Assembly: GCF_029813835.1 (NCBI RefSeq)
Contig: NZ_JARVKV010000022.1
Span: 21,068 to 85,067 of the forward strand
DNA: 64,000 nt
From: Streptomyces sp. DH37
GTDB lineage: Bacteria > Actinomycetota > Actinomycetes > Streptomycetales > Streptomycetaceae
Reading direction: 5' to 3'
Both the position numbers and the translations under genes were made by a program. Below the pieces are notes generated by a model. It saw only the letters and a list, made by a program, of their open reading frames with translations, was not told the DNA's origin and made no database searches. Position 1 is the first letter of the stretch; every line of letters begins with the position of its first letter. This document shows, in pieces, positions 1-8,069 of the stretch.

Positions 1-732
1 GGTGACCACCAGGGGGGACACCGCCCGTGTCATCCCGGGCAGCCTTAGCAGCCCCGGCAGCGACAGGACGGCGCGCCCGCCACGGGAGCGCCCGGCGGCG
101 GGCACGTCGGCTCCGTCCGCCGCCATCCGCCGCAGCGTGCTGCCGGCGGTGGCGGCGGCGAGCAGCATGACCACGCCGATTCCCCACAGCGCCGCCACCC
201 CCTGGGCTTTCGCGTACAGCACGCCGCCGAGCGCGGGACCCACGACGTACCCCAGGTTGCGCACCGTCTGCACCGCCCGGTTCATCCGGCCGAGATCTGC
301 TTCCCGCCGGGCCAGGGACGGCAGGAGCACCATCACGGCCGACCACAGCAGCGAGCCGAGGAAACCCAGGACGAAGGCGGCCAGCGCGTAGCCGGCGAAG
401 GCGTCGAGTAGGCCCGCGGCTACGATGACCAGGCTCTCCATTGTGAAGACCGCGACGATCAGGCCCCGGACGCCGATCCGGGTCAGCAGCGCGGGGGCGC
501 AGGGGCTCGCGGCCACGCCTCCGGCGAGCCCGCTCGCCAGCAGCGCCGACATCACCGCGAGCGAGGGGTCCTCGGTCAGGCTGAGAGCGAAGGTGACCTG
601 CGCCATCTCGTCGCCGAAGCTTCCGAGCAACAGCGCGACACAGGCCAGGAGGGCGGTGAGGCCGCCCGGCGCGGCGGTGCCGGCCGCCGAGCCCGGGTGT
701 GGGGTGTGCTCGGTGCTCAAAGGGCTCCCCAT
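1..732 (-). CDS. MFS transporter, N-terminal 244 residues (C-terminus outside window)
   Basis: This is the N-terminal part of a major facilitator superfamily transporter, read from the ATG at 730-732 down to the window edge with no stop. After a short polar start, hydrophobic segments alternate with basic loops; LTRIGVRGLIVAVF and LARREADLGRMNRAVQTVRN are typical of MFS loops 2-3 and 4-5. The start codon lies inside the end of the hydroxylase gene, whose stop is at 717-719, so the two overlap by 16 bases and are probably translationally coupled. Lying third in an operon behind a repeat peptide precursor and a hydroxylase, it is inferred to export the modified peptide and perhaps give self-protection. 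Family membership is clear; the substrate is a guess from context. Confidence 0.85.
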   Translation of the reverse strand, partial: MGSPLSTEHTPHPGSAAGTAAPGGLTALLACVALLLGSFGDEMAQVTFALSLTEDPSLAVMSALLASGLAGGVAASPCAPALLTRIGVRGLIVAVFTMESLVIVAAGLLDAFAGYALAAFVLGFLGSLLWSAVMVLLPSLARREADLGRMNRAVQTVRNLGYVVGPALGGVLYAKAQGVAALWGIGVVMLLAAATAGSTLRRMAADGADVPAAGRSRGGRAVLSLPGLLRLPGMTRAVSPLVVT

Positions 733-1916
733 CGTGCGAGCGCCGTCACCGCCGTGGCCAGATCCGGGCGCCTCTCACGTTCCCGCTCGTCGTTGAGCCA
801 GGACAGGTCGACCGGTTCACCACCCGCCACCGCCTCGAGGAACACCTCCGTGTCCGCGCGGTAAGGGAAGCCCGTGCAGTGCCCGTTGGCGGCGATCAGC
901 ATCTCCTCCAGGCCGTCCAGGACGTACCACTGGAGCGTGGTGACCGGGGACATGGTCACCACCTCGGGCAGCCGCCGCTTTTCCGTGGCGGGCCTGGGCA
1001 CGTTCAGCCGTCCGCTGCTGTCCGTGACGAGCTGGGCGACGGCCAGCCGGCGCTCCAGACTCCGATCGCTGCCGAGGGAACGCACCGTCTGGAGCAGGAG
1101 CCGGTTGTCGGCCGTCAGCGAGGCGGCTCCCGAGGAGTGCGGATCGTGCGACGTGCGCTGCGGGGTGCGCAGCACCGACCGGATCCAGTCCGCGTGGCCG
1201 CGTGTGTCCTCCCCGCGCTCCCAGAAGGTGATGTTGACGTTGACGGAGACGCCGTCCTTGCTCTCGGCGACGTGCAGGTGGTCCTCGGGGAAGTACGCGA
1301 TCCGGTCGGTGGCGTTGCGCAGCGCGGTGCCCTCGGCCTTGTGGACGTCATAATCCGGGGACTTCAGGCCCAGCAGGTCCCGACGCCCGCCGGGCCAGGT
1401 GAACATGGTCTTGCCGTCCCGCAGAGTGGCGGCGAAGTTGTGCGCGTGGTCCACGTGGACGCCGGTGTGGGTCGAGGAGTACCGGCCGATGAAGCAGTCG
1501 ATGTCCACGCGCCCGCCCGGCCGGTGCCCGAGGCAGCGGGCGAGCGCGTCCGCGAAGCGCTTGGCCGTGTCCCACATGGCAGTGCTCGCGGCGTGCAGCC
1601 CGAAGTAGGCGATGGCCCATTCCCTGCCGTCGGCGGTCTTGTCCACTCGCTGGAGATAGCCGTCCAAAGAGCCGTCGGCGGGGTCGGGATGGAACTCGGC
1701 TAACGGCGAGTCCGTCCGCACGCCATCCACGGCCGTCACGGATTCGGAATGCTTGTTCAGGGCTCGCAGCCGCGGACCGTTGCTGAGGTATTCCGAAAGC
1801 GCCGCGAAAATCTCCTCTTCTCCGGCCAGGTGCACGTCTCCCGGACCGAGTTCCGCTGCCCTTTTCCCCCAGACCTCATTCGCAAACTCCGGGCTGAAGA
1901 GTTCGGTCTTTGGCAC
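717..1916 (-). CDS. Cupin/JmjC-type Fe(II)/2-oxoglutarate hydroxylase, putative RiPP tailoring enzyme
   Basis: A 399-residue protein that looks like the cupin-like (JmjC, Cupin_4/Cupin_8) Fe(II)/2-oxoglutarate oxygenases. The metal-binding HxD motif is seen as GVHVDHAHN (H154, D156). The distal histidine is in FPEDHLHVAES (H213 or H215), followed by SVNVNITFW as in this fold. K169 in LRDGKTMFTW could bind 2-oxoglutarate. The C-terminal 140 residues form a separate, probably helical domain like the extra domain of ribosomal-protein hydroxylases. The start is a GTG with a GAAGGGG ribosome site about 10 bases upstream. It lies 140 bases after a gene for a peptide with five identical units and overlaps an exporter, so the likely role is hydroxylation of side chains in the repeats. 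The residue modified cannot be told. It could instead act on a ribosomal protein, but the operon argues against that. Confidence 0.75.
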   Translation of the reverse strand: MPKTELFSPEFANEVWGKRAAELGPGDVHLAGEEEIFAALSEYLSNGPRLRALNKHSESVTAVDGVRTDSPLAEFHPDPADGSLDGYLQRVDKTADGREWAIAYFGLHAASTAMWDTAKRFADALARCLGHRPGGRVDIDCFIGRYSSTHTGVHVDHAHNFAATLRDGKTMFTWPGGRRDLLGLKSPDYDVHKAEGTALRNATDRIAYFPEDHLHVAESKDGVSVNVNITFWERGEDTRGHADWIRSVLRTPQRTSHDPHSSGAASLTADNRLLLQTVRSLGSDRSLERRLAVAQLVTDSSGRLNVPRPATEKRRLPEVVTMSPVTTLQWYVLDGLEEMLIAANGHCTGFPYRADTEVFLEAVAGGEPVDLSWLNDERERERRPDLATAVTALARWGAL

Positions 1917-1968
1917 GATCCCGCCCCTTCACGTTTCCTCGTGCTCCACGATGGCCATGTCGTGCGGT

Positions 1969-2012
1969 GCTTGCCGACGCCCGCCGGGAATTCGGGCGGA
2001 GGGGCGGCAAGC
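1969..2012 (-). promoter_or_regulatory. Hairpin between repeat precursor and hydroxylase genes
   Basis: An 8-bp outer stem (GCTTGCCG with CGGCAAGC) encloses a 6-bp inner stem (CGCCCG with CGGGCG) in the 140-base gap between the two genes. No T-run follows on either strand. A structure here could act as a leaky terminator or mRNA stabiliser, so that more precursor than enzyme is made, as is common after RiPP precursor genes. This role is inferred. Confidence 0.45.
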
Positions 2013-2056
2013 GCTCCTTGACACCCCTCCGCAGGTACAGCTCTGCGCGGTGGTGA

Positions 2057-2356
2057 TCAGAGCTGCGCGTACTTGACGTTGGCCTGTACCGGTTCCATGT
2101 CGTCCACGCCGAGCTGCGCGTACTTGACGTTGGCCTGTACCGGCTCCACGTCGTCCACGCCGAGCTGCGCGTACTTGACGTTGGCCTGTACCGGCTCCAC
2201 GTCGTCCACGCCGAGCTGCGCGTACTTGACGTTGGCCTGTACCGGCTCCACGTCGTCCACGCCGAGCTGCGCGTACTTGACGTTGGCCTGTACCGGCTCC
2301 ACGTCGTCCACGCGAAGTTCCGCGATTTCGAGGGACTGATCAAGAACGATGGACAC
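2057..2356 (-). CDS. Multi-core repeat peptide, putative RiPP precursor (99 aa, five 17-residue units)
   Basis: The product begins with a short segment, MSIVLDQSLEIAELR, and then carries five copies of the unit VDDVEPVQANVKYAQLG. The last copy has Met for the fourth-position Val and stops after YAQL. The GTG start at 2354-2356 has a good ribosome site (GGGAGA, 7 bases upstream), and a plausible promoter lies further up. No signal peptide, cysteine or membrane segment is present; each unit has three acidic residues, one Asn, one Lys and one Tyr. The leader end EIAELR resembles the unit end KYAQLG. Multi-core precursors of this layout are known among several RiPP classes. Next to a 2-oxoglutarate-type hydroxylase and an exporter, this gene most likely encodes the substrate. 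The unit is not one I recognise. Two other frames through the repeats are also open because 51 is a multiple of three, but only this one has a start and ribosome site of quality. Confidence 0.7.
   Translation of the reverse strand: MSIVLDQSLEIAELRVDDVEPVQANVKYAQLGVDDVEPVQANVKYAQLGVDDVEPVQANVKYAQLGVDDVEPVQANVKYAQLGVDDMEPVQANVKYAQL
2060..2314. repeat. Five tandem 51-bp repeats inside the precursor gene
   Basis: Copies begin at 2060, 2111, 2162, 2213 and 2264. Copies 2 to 4 are identical; copy 1 differs at two bases and copy 5 at its last base. The near-perfect DNA identity points to recent expansion or gene conversion, in frame with the 17-residue peptide unit. Confidence 0.97.
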
Positions 2357-2413
2357 TGGCAGTCTCCCGTGATCTCGATGACCTACTGGCTGTTCCGTTC
2401 ACGGTGCCGAGTC

Positions 2414-2442
2414 AGGCTAACCAGGAAGCAACATGCGCTCAA
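2414..2442 (-). promoter_or_regulatory. Candidate sigma-70-type promoter of the repeat-peptide operon
   Basis: On the minus strand TTGAGC (2442-2437) is followed after 17 bases by TAGCCT (2419-2414), close to the TTGACN and TAGNNT boxes of Streptomyces housekeeping promoters. Transcription would start near 2407, leaving a leader of about 50 bases before the precursor start. This is a pattern match only. Confidence 0.4.
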
Positions 2443-2666
2443 CGGTTCACAGCGGGTTTGACCGAATCGCTGCCCTCGCAGAACAGGTCTTCGGCGCAGT
2501 CACTTGGCGTCCGATCTGTCACCGAATCTCTTTCATTCTGTACCTCGGGGGTGAAACGCCCTGGTCGTCGAAGTCGTGGTGACATGGCGAAGCCCCTCGT
2601 CGTTGGCGTGGTGATTCCACTCAACACACCGGCGGCCGGGGGGCTTCGTTGGTTCCGTATCCTGCC

Positions 2667-3056
2667 ATGCTCGACGTCCCGCACGAGCTGGTCGAGCATG
2701 TCTCCTGGCTGATCCATGCCCCAAGGCGTGAACTCGGCACACGGTGGCGGAAGCTCGGCTGCTTCAAGCAAGCCCTGCCGGCCCTCGCGCACCTACGGAA
2801 GAACGAAACGTTGGCGCAGGTCGCGGCGGGTTTCGGGGTGTCCGAGGCGACGGCCTGACGGTACGTGGACGAAACCATCGAGGTTCTGGCCGCCTGGGCG
2901 CCGAGCCTGCACGAGGCCCTGGTCAGTCTGGGCGAACGCGCCATCGCCCGGCTGAAGTCCTGGCGGGCGCTACAACGAGCCCGCTGCTCAATCCGACGCC
3001 TCGGCCGTACTGTCCGAGTCGTACACGTCCTCCTGACCTGCGACTACGCAGGATGA
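2667..3056 (+). pseudogene. IS5-family (DDE endonuclease type) transposase remnant
   Basis: The reading frame begins MLDVPHELVEHVSWL and runs through the N-terminal helix-turn-helix part of a DDE-superfamily transposase common in Streptomyces. It meets an in-frame TGA at 2856-2858 where the family has TGG (ATAWRYVDET). It continues in the same frame as RYVDETIEVLAAWAPSLHEAL, then jumps directly to the C-terminal ARLKSWRALQRARCS and HVLLTCDYAG. The catalytic middle is deleted. The gene is dead through one nonsense change and one large in-frame deletion. Confidence 0.85.
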
Positions 3057-4163
3057 AAGAGGTCCGGTGACGTTTTTTCAACGAAATGATCCACATGGAG
3101 CAGCACGAATCGCTTCATGCGTGAGCAGGCTGGGTGGGACATTGTCCACCTGCGCCTGGGCGGGCTTCACGAAGACGATGACCACTCGGTCCACCTGGTG
3201 GAGGTGGGGAGCCGACGGGCGCAGGTTCCGGCAGGTGGAGCTGACGAGGACGAGGCCGCCCTCAGCGGCGGGCCGGAGCCGGATCGGGTGCTCCTGTCCG
3301 TTCTCGTCGCAGATGGCCTCGGCTCATTTCCTGACCGATGCTGCATGCCGCGGCTGCCGTCGGTTCTGGTGGGTGGGAATGGGCCGGGCCGCCGTCCTGG
3401 GCGGCGCTGAGGGGGGGGGCGGTGTGCGGTACGGCAGGCGGGGAGTGCTGGTGGCGACAGCGGTCGCGGTCGTGGCCTGGATCGACTGACCCGCCCCGGC
3501 GGCTGCGGCCCTGTCCGGCGCGGACATGGTGCGGGCGGAGCGGAACGCTACGGCCAGCCTCGGTGCACGAAGACGCCCGGACGTTCCCGCCCGGGCTTCT
3601 TCACCGGACGTCCGGCCGGTTCGCCAACCGGCCGCAGGTTGGGGCAGGCCCAACGCGCGCGTCGCCGGCCGGGCCCCGGGCCGCGGAGGGAAGCAGGGCC
3701 CGGCGCTCGCCGTCGTGCCCGTGCCCCGCACCGAGCGGCCCGTGGGAACGTCACCGGTCGTGTCGCGAACCGTCGACCTGCCCCGCCCCCCACTCGGAGG
3801 CGCATGCCGCCGACCCCGGGAGGGGGCTCCGCGGACATTCGACTCCGGTGGCGCCGCTGTCGGGCCCGCAACTCCGCAGAGCAACCGTGGAACAACATCA
3901 GACGGCTCTGCCGACAAGCTCGCCGATTCGCCGACTGCGCTGCGTTGTCGCATCGTTCGCGGGTCCGATCATGGAAGCTGAATCGCCGGGCTCTGTCCAC
4001 AGGCCGGTGCTTCTGCGGTTGCGAGGCAGCCGGTCCGGCTGGCCGGGCCCCTCCCGGCGGGCCGGTGGCTCCCTTCCGGGTCCCGGTCACCCGCACCGTC
4101 CTCGACGGTCGGATGTCTGTACGCGAACAACGCACCGGTGTACGGTCTCGGGTCGACGGACTT
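3057..4163. other. About 1.1 kb without a recognisable gene
   Basis: Several open frames cross this stretch, as expected at this GC content, but none combines a ribosome site with recognisable protein sequence. The last 200 bases are probably the upstream region of the cellulase gene. Confidence 0.5.
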
Positions 4164-4177
4164 TGGGAGCGCTCCCA
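4164..4177. promoter_or_regulatory. CebR operator (14-bp palindrome TGGGAGCGCTCCCA)
   Basis: The perfect palindrome matches the operator bound by CebR, the LacI-family cello-oligosaccharide-responsive repressor of Streptomyces. It lies 34 bases upstream of the cellulase start codon, so cellobiose or cellotriose should relieve repression. The repressor gene itself is not in the window. Confidence 0.9.
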
Positions 4178-4211
4178 TTCGATGTCTCCGCTCCGCACGA
4201 GGAGGAACGCT

Positions 4212-5600
4212 GTGAAACGCTTACTGGCCATAGTGGCGAGCTGCGCGACGGCCCTGGGCCTGACGGCACTCGCCAGCCCCCAGGCAGCGGCCGCCACCGG
4301 CTGCAAGGTCGACTACACGATCACGAACCAGTGGTCGGGCGGCTTCCAGGCCGGTGTGAAGGTCACCAACCTGGGTGATCCCGTCAGCGGCTGGGTCCTC
4401 AAGTGGACCTGGCCCGACGGCGGGCAGAAGGTCGTCCAGGGCTGGAACGCCACCTGGTCGCAGTCCGGCTCCACGGCCAGCGCCACCAACGTCGACTGGA
4501 ACCGCACCCTGGCCACCGGCGGCACCGCCGACCTGGGCTTCACGGCCTCGTTCACGGGCGCCAACCCGAAGCCCACCGCGTTCACACTCAACGGCGTGGC
4601 CTGCACGGGCTCCATCGGCGGCGAGGAACCCCCGCCCGACCCGGATCCCGGCCCGGGCACCGGTACCCCGGTGAGCATCAACGGGCAGCTCAAGGTGTGC
4701 GGCGTGAACCTGTGCAACCAGTACAACCGCCCCATCCAGCTGCGCGGCATGAGCACGCACGGCATCCAGTGGTTCAGCAAGTGCTACAACAACGCCTCCC
4801 TGGACGCGCTGGCGCAGGACTGGAAGTCGGACCTGTTCCGCATCGCCATGTACGTGCAGGAGAGCGGCTACGAGACCGACCCGGCGGGCTTCACCAGCCG
4901 CGTGAACAGCTACGTCGACATGGCCGAGGCACGCGGCATGTACGCGATGATCGACTTCCACACGCTGACGCCGGGCGACCCGAACTACAACCTCGACCGC
5001 GCCAAGACCTTCTTCGCGTCGGTCGCCGCCCGCAACGCCGCCAAGAAGAACGTGATCTACGAGATCGCCAACGAGCCCAACGGCGTAAGCTGGACGGCCA
5101 TCAAGAACTACGCCGAGCAGGTCATCCCGGTCATCCGGGCCGCCGACCCGGACGCCGTCATCATCGTCGGCACCCGCGGCTGGTCCTCGCTGGGCGTCTC
5201 GGACGGCTCCAACGAGACGGAGGTCATCAACAACCCGGTCAACGCCACCAACATCATGTACGCGTTCCACTTCTACGCCGCGAGCCACAAGGACAACTAC
5301 CGCGCCACGCTGAGCCGGGCGGCCACGAAGCTGCCGCTGTTCGTCACCGAGTTCGGCACGGTGAGCGCCACCGGCGGCGGAGCGATGGACCGCGCGAGCA
5401 GCGTGGCCTGGCTGGACCTGCTCGACCAGCTGAAGATCAGCTACGCGAACTGGACCTACTCGGACGCGAACGAGAGCAGCGCGGCGTTCAGGCCCGGCAC
5501 CTGCAACGGCAGCGACTACAGCAGCAGTGGTGTGCTGACCGAGTCCGGTGCGCTGCTGAAGAGCAGGATCAGCACCCCCGACGCCTTTCCGGTCGGCTGA
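4212..5600 (+). CDS. Secreted endoglucanase: CBM2 plus GH5 cellulase
   Basis: A 462-residue extracellular beta-1,4-glucanase. Residues 1-28 form a signal peptide (VKRLLAIVASCATALGL, cleavage near AAA). Residues about 30-131 are a family 2 cellulose-binding module with surface tryptophans (WSGGF, WTWPDGG, WNATW) and the Cys pair at its ends. A Gly/Pro/Asp linker follows (GGEEPPPDPDPGPGTG). Residues about 150-450 are a GH5 catalytic domain with the acid/base Glu288 in IANEPNG and the nucleophile Glu380 in FVTEFGT. The GTG at 4212 is chosen because GGAGG at 4201-4205 is well placed and the signal peptide starts there; an ATG at 4182 in frame is less likely. The CebR box upstream and a strong terminator downstream frame it as a single-gene unit. 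Confidence 0.95.
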   Translation: MKRLLAIVASCATALGLTALASPQAAAATGCKVDYTITNQWSGGFQAGVKVTNLGDPVSGWVLKWTWPDGGQKVVQGWNATWSQSGSTASATNVDWNRTLATGGTADLGFTASFTGANPKPTAFTLNGVACTGSIGGEEPPPDPDPGPGTGTPVSINGQLKVCGVNLCNQYNRPIQLRGMSTHGIQWFSKCYNNASLDALAQDWKSDLFRIAMYVQESGYETDPAGFTSRVNSYVDMAEARGMYAMIDFHTLTPGDPNYNLDRAKTFFASVAARNAAKKNVIYEIANEPNGVSWTAIKNYAEQVIPVIRAADPDAVIIVGTRGWSSLGVSDGSNETEVINNPVNATNIMYAFHFYAASHKDNYRATLSRAATKLPLFVTEFGTVSATGGGAMDRASSVAWLDLLDQLKISYANWTYSDANESSAAFRPGTCNGSDYSSSGVLTESGALLKSRISTPDAFPVG

Positions 5601-5652
5601 TCCACCGGCTGACCTGCTCGAGGTGAGTCCTCGAGGACCCTGAAGTGGCGGT

Positions 5653-5685
5653 GTGGGAGCACTTCCAATTCGGAAGTGCTCCCAC
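5653..5685 (+). terminator. Rho-independent-type terminator after the cellulase
   Basis: A perfect 14-bp stem (GTGGGAGCACTTCC at 5653-5666 with its complement at 5672-5685) and a 5-base loop lie about 50 bases after the stop codon. No long T-run follows, which is usual in Streptomyces. Confidence 0.85.
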
Positions 5686-5893
5686 CAAGCCCTGGGTGCC
5701 GCCCGCGTCGGTGCGGAACCCGCAGCCGCGCCGTCATCTCAGTGAAAGCGGGCGCGTCACCGGCCTAGACCCGTTCCGCCTTGCCCGAGTCCATCGTTCT
5801 CGTCCAGCCTCCGCCCGTCAGCTGAGATCTGTCCGGGCGATCACGCTCGCAGCCGGACGGCGGGGCTGTCGCTGTCGCGGTGCGAGAAGGACG

Positions 5894-6004
5894 AAATCCG
5901 TGCTTGCCGTACCCGGCAGCGACAGCCCGATGCTGCTCCAAGGGGTTGATGGCCCGCTCGACGGCGTTGCCGCATCGCTTCTTGCCCATGACAACGTGTC
6001 CGAT
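5894..6004 (-). pseudogene. Fragment of an IS5-type transposase C-terminus
   Basis: The minus-strand translation IGHVVMGKKRCGNAVERAIN followed by EQHRAVAAGYGKHGF resembles the conserved C-terminal segment of IS5-type transposases (RN-VERCINRLKQWR-IATRY-K). Only about 37 codons survive and no start or other domain is present. Confidence 0.65.
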
Positions 6005-6180
6005 CAGGGGTCTCGCCGAAGCGGCTGCCTCCGGTGAGCTCGCGTCGACGGCCGGCGGGATGGGCCCTCCCGCGGGAACTGACCGCCGCTCCGCGCGACG
6101 GCGCGGGATTCGGCCGACCCGTCCATGAACCGGTTGCCGAGCCGCCAGGAGGATCGGCCCGGTCCGCAGGGGTCTGGCGG

Positions 6181-6840
6181 TCACGGTTCGATGAGGCCGG
6201 TGCGGACGGCGTAGCGGGTGAGTTCCAGGCGGTCTTTGAGGCCGAGTTTGTGCAGGAGGTTGGCGTGGTGGCGTTCCACGGTCTTGACGCTGATCACCAG
6301 CATGTCGGCGATCTGCTGTGAGGCGTGGCCTTCGGCGACGAGCTTGAGAACCTCCTCCTCACGGTCGGTGACGGGTCGCGCGAGGGCGCTGGTGCCGCCG
6401 CGGGTGTGGTCGAGGTGGTGGCGGACGAGGGCGGCGACCGCTCCGGGGTAGGGGAAGGGCTCGTCGCGCATGGCGGCGCGGCAGGCTTCGACCAGGTCGC
6501 GGTCGGCGACGGATTTCAGGACGTAGCCGCAGACTCCGGCTTTGAGCGCCTCGAAGAGGTACTGCTCGTTGTCGTACATGGTCAGGATGAGGATGCGTAG
6601 GCCGGGCTGGGCGCGGGAGAGTTCGCGGGCGGCCTGCAGGCCGGTCAGGCGCGGCACGGCGATGTCCAGGACGGCCAGGTCGGGTTGCTGGGTGCGGGCT
6701 TGTTCGACGGCTTCCGCTCCGTCGCCTGCTTCGGCGACGACGGTCAGGTCCGCCTCGCCGTCGAGGATGAGGCGGACGCCGCGGCGGACCAGGGTGTGGT
6801 CGTCGGCCAGGAGGATGCGGGTAGTGGTCGCCTCGGGCAT
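6181..6840 (-). CDS. NarL/FixJ-type two-component response regulator
   Basis: A 219-residue regulator with an N-terminal receiver domain and a C-terminal LuxR-type helix-turn-helix. Acidic residues D13-D14 (LLADDHTLVRRG), the phospho-accepting D59 (LAVLDIAVPR), T87 and K109 (GYVLKS) are all present. The DNA-binding segment is seen in EEEVLKLVAEGHASQQIA and VKTVERHHANLLHKLGL. It starts three bases after the stop of the histidine kinase gene and is certainly co-transcribed with it. The genes controlled are not known; the nearby DUF3040 and antiporter genes are possible targets only by position. Confidence 0.95.
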   Translation of the reverse strand: MPEATTTRILLADDHTLVRRGVRLILDGEADLTVVAEAGDGAEAVEQARTQQPDLAVLDIAVPRLTGLQAARELSRAQPGLRILILTMYDNEQYLFEALKAGVCGYVLKSVADRDLVEACRAAMRDEPFPYPGAVAALVRHHLDHTRGGTSALARPVTDREEEVLKLVAEGHASQQIADMLVISVKTVERHHANLLHKLGLKDRLELTRYAVRTGLIEP

Positions 6841-6843
6841 GGG

Positions 6844-7812
6844 TTACGTCCTCCCGAGGTGGGTGGGGATGGTCAGGCACACCTGGGTGCCGCCGTCGGG
6901 GCCCGGGGCGAGGGTGAGGTCGGCGCCGATGAGCAGGGCGCGTTCGCGCATGCCACGGATGCCGGCGCCCTCGGCTGCTCCACTGGTGCCGTGGCCGTCG
7001 TCGCGGACGTGCAGGACCGTGCCGACGGGTGTGCGGTGCAGGCCGAGGTCGACGTGGGTGGCGCCTGAGTGGCGGGCGGCGTTGGTGAGGCTTTCCTGGG
7101 CGACGCGGTAGAGGACGAGTTCGGTGTTGTGGTCCAGCGGTGGCAGGTGCGCGTCGATATGGGTGCGCACGGTGAGGCCGGGGGTGGAGAACTCACCGGC
7201 GAGGGCCTTGAGGGAACTGGTCAGACCGAGTTCCTCCAGGACGCCGGGACGCAGTCGGCGGGCGATGCGGCGGATCTCCTCCAGACTGGCGCGGGTGGTC
7301 TCCTGGACCTGGCGGATCTCCTCGCCGACGGGCGGCGGAGCGTGGTCGGCGACGCGTTTGAGTTCGAGGAGGACGGCGGTGAGGGTCTGGCCGATCTCGT
7401 CGTGGAGTTCCTGGGCGATGCGGTGACGTTCGGCTTCCTGGGCGGACAGGGCGCGAGCGGCGCTGGTGGCGCGTTCGGCTTCCAGACGGTCGAGCATGGC
7501 GTTGAAGGTGGTGATCAGCTCGGCGATCTCACCGTGACCGCCGGGTGTCAGACGCGCCGTGGGCCGCAGCAGGTCGGTGGTGGTCATGACGCGGGTGAGG
7601 CGCTGCAGCGGGGCCAGACCGACGCGGAGCAGGGCGGCGTTGGCGACGAGCATGGCGGCCAGCCCCGCGCTGAGGACGGCGGCCTCGGTGATCAGGACGG
7701 GGGTGGAGACGGTGACCGGTCCCAGCAGCAGTGCGGTGGCTGTGATCAGCACCACGGCGTTGAGCCCGAAGATCCGCCAGAACAAGGGCACTGGGCACCG
7801 CCTCCACCTCAC
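6844..7812 (-). CDS. Membrane sensor histidine kinase (HisKA_3 type)
   Basis: A 322-residue kinase. Two hydrophobic segments near residues 10-32 and 38-62 enclose almost no extracellular loop, so the input is probably membrane or intracellular. A HAMP-like stretch and a coiled segment lead to the HisKA_3 dimerisation helix with the phospho-acceptor H137 in HRIAQELHDEIGQTL. The ATPase domain has the N-box RVAQESLTNAARHSGA and the G-box residues VRDDGHG and GIRGMRERA. It is the first gene of a two-gene operon with the response regulator 3 bases downstream. The overall layout resembles NarX/DesK-type kinases. Confidence 0.93.
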   Translation of the reverse strand: MRWRRCPVPLFWRIFGLNAVVLITATALLLGPVTVSTPVLITEAAVLSAGLAAMLVANAALLRVGLAPLQRLTRVMTTTDLLRPTARLTPGGHGEIAELITTFNAMLDRLEAERATSAARALSAQEAERHRIAQELHDEIGQTLTAVLLELKRVADHAPPPVGEEIRQVQETTRASLEEIRRIARRLRPGVLEELGLTSSLKALAGEFSTPGLTVRTHIDAHLPPLDHNTELVLYRVAQESLTNAARHSGATHVDLGLHRTPVGTVLHVRDDGHGTSGAAEGAGIRGMRERALLIGADLTLAPGPDGGTQVCLTIPTHLGRT

Positions 7813-8069
7813 TCACCGTTTTCCTCCACTATGGCCGCCTCACACCGATCGGTCGGCATGTGACGGCGCCGGCTTCCGCCGGCAGGGCGGCCGCCCCGTC
7901 AGCCTGAGGACGCGGGCCGCGGGGTGTCCCTAGGGTCCAGCGCCCATGTGTCGGCCGCGTCCTGCGGGTCGTCCTCCCCGGAGAAATGGGGGTCAGTCCC
8001 GATGGCGGCTGCTGTCGGGGTGCGTGATGGTGGAAGTGATGCCGCAGCCTTGGTGCCCCGGGAGGAGTT

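Noticed and set aside
717..1703. Plus-strand open frames opposite the hydroxylase gene
   Set aside because: They are complements of the minus-strand coding sequence with biased codon use and no motifs.
1876..2343. Alternative minus-strand frame through the repeats giving TTWSRYRPTSSTRSSAW units
   Set aside because: It has no good ribosome site and runs on into non-protein-like sequence past the repeats. The other frame has a strong start and fits the operon.
3639..4211. Long N-terminal extension of the cellulase frame
   Set aside because: The frame is open, but the sequence is arginine/proline noise, and a signal peptide with a strong ribosome site starts at 4212.
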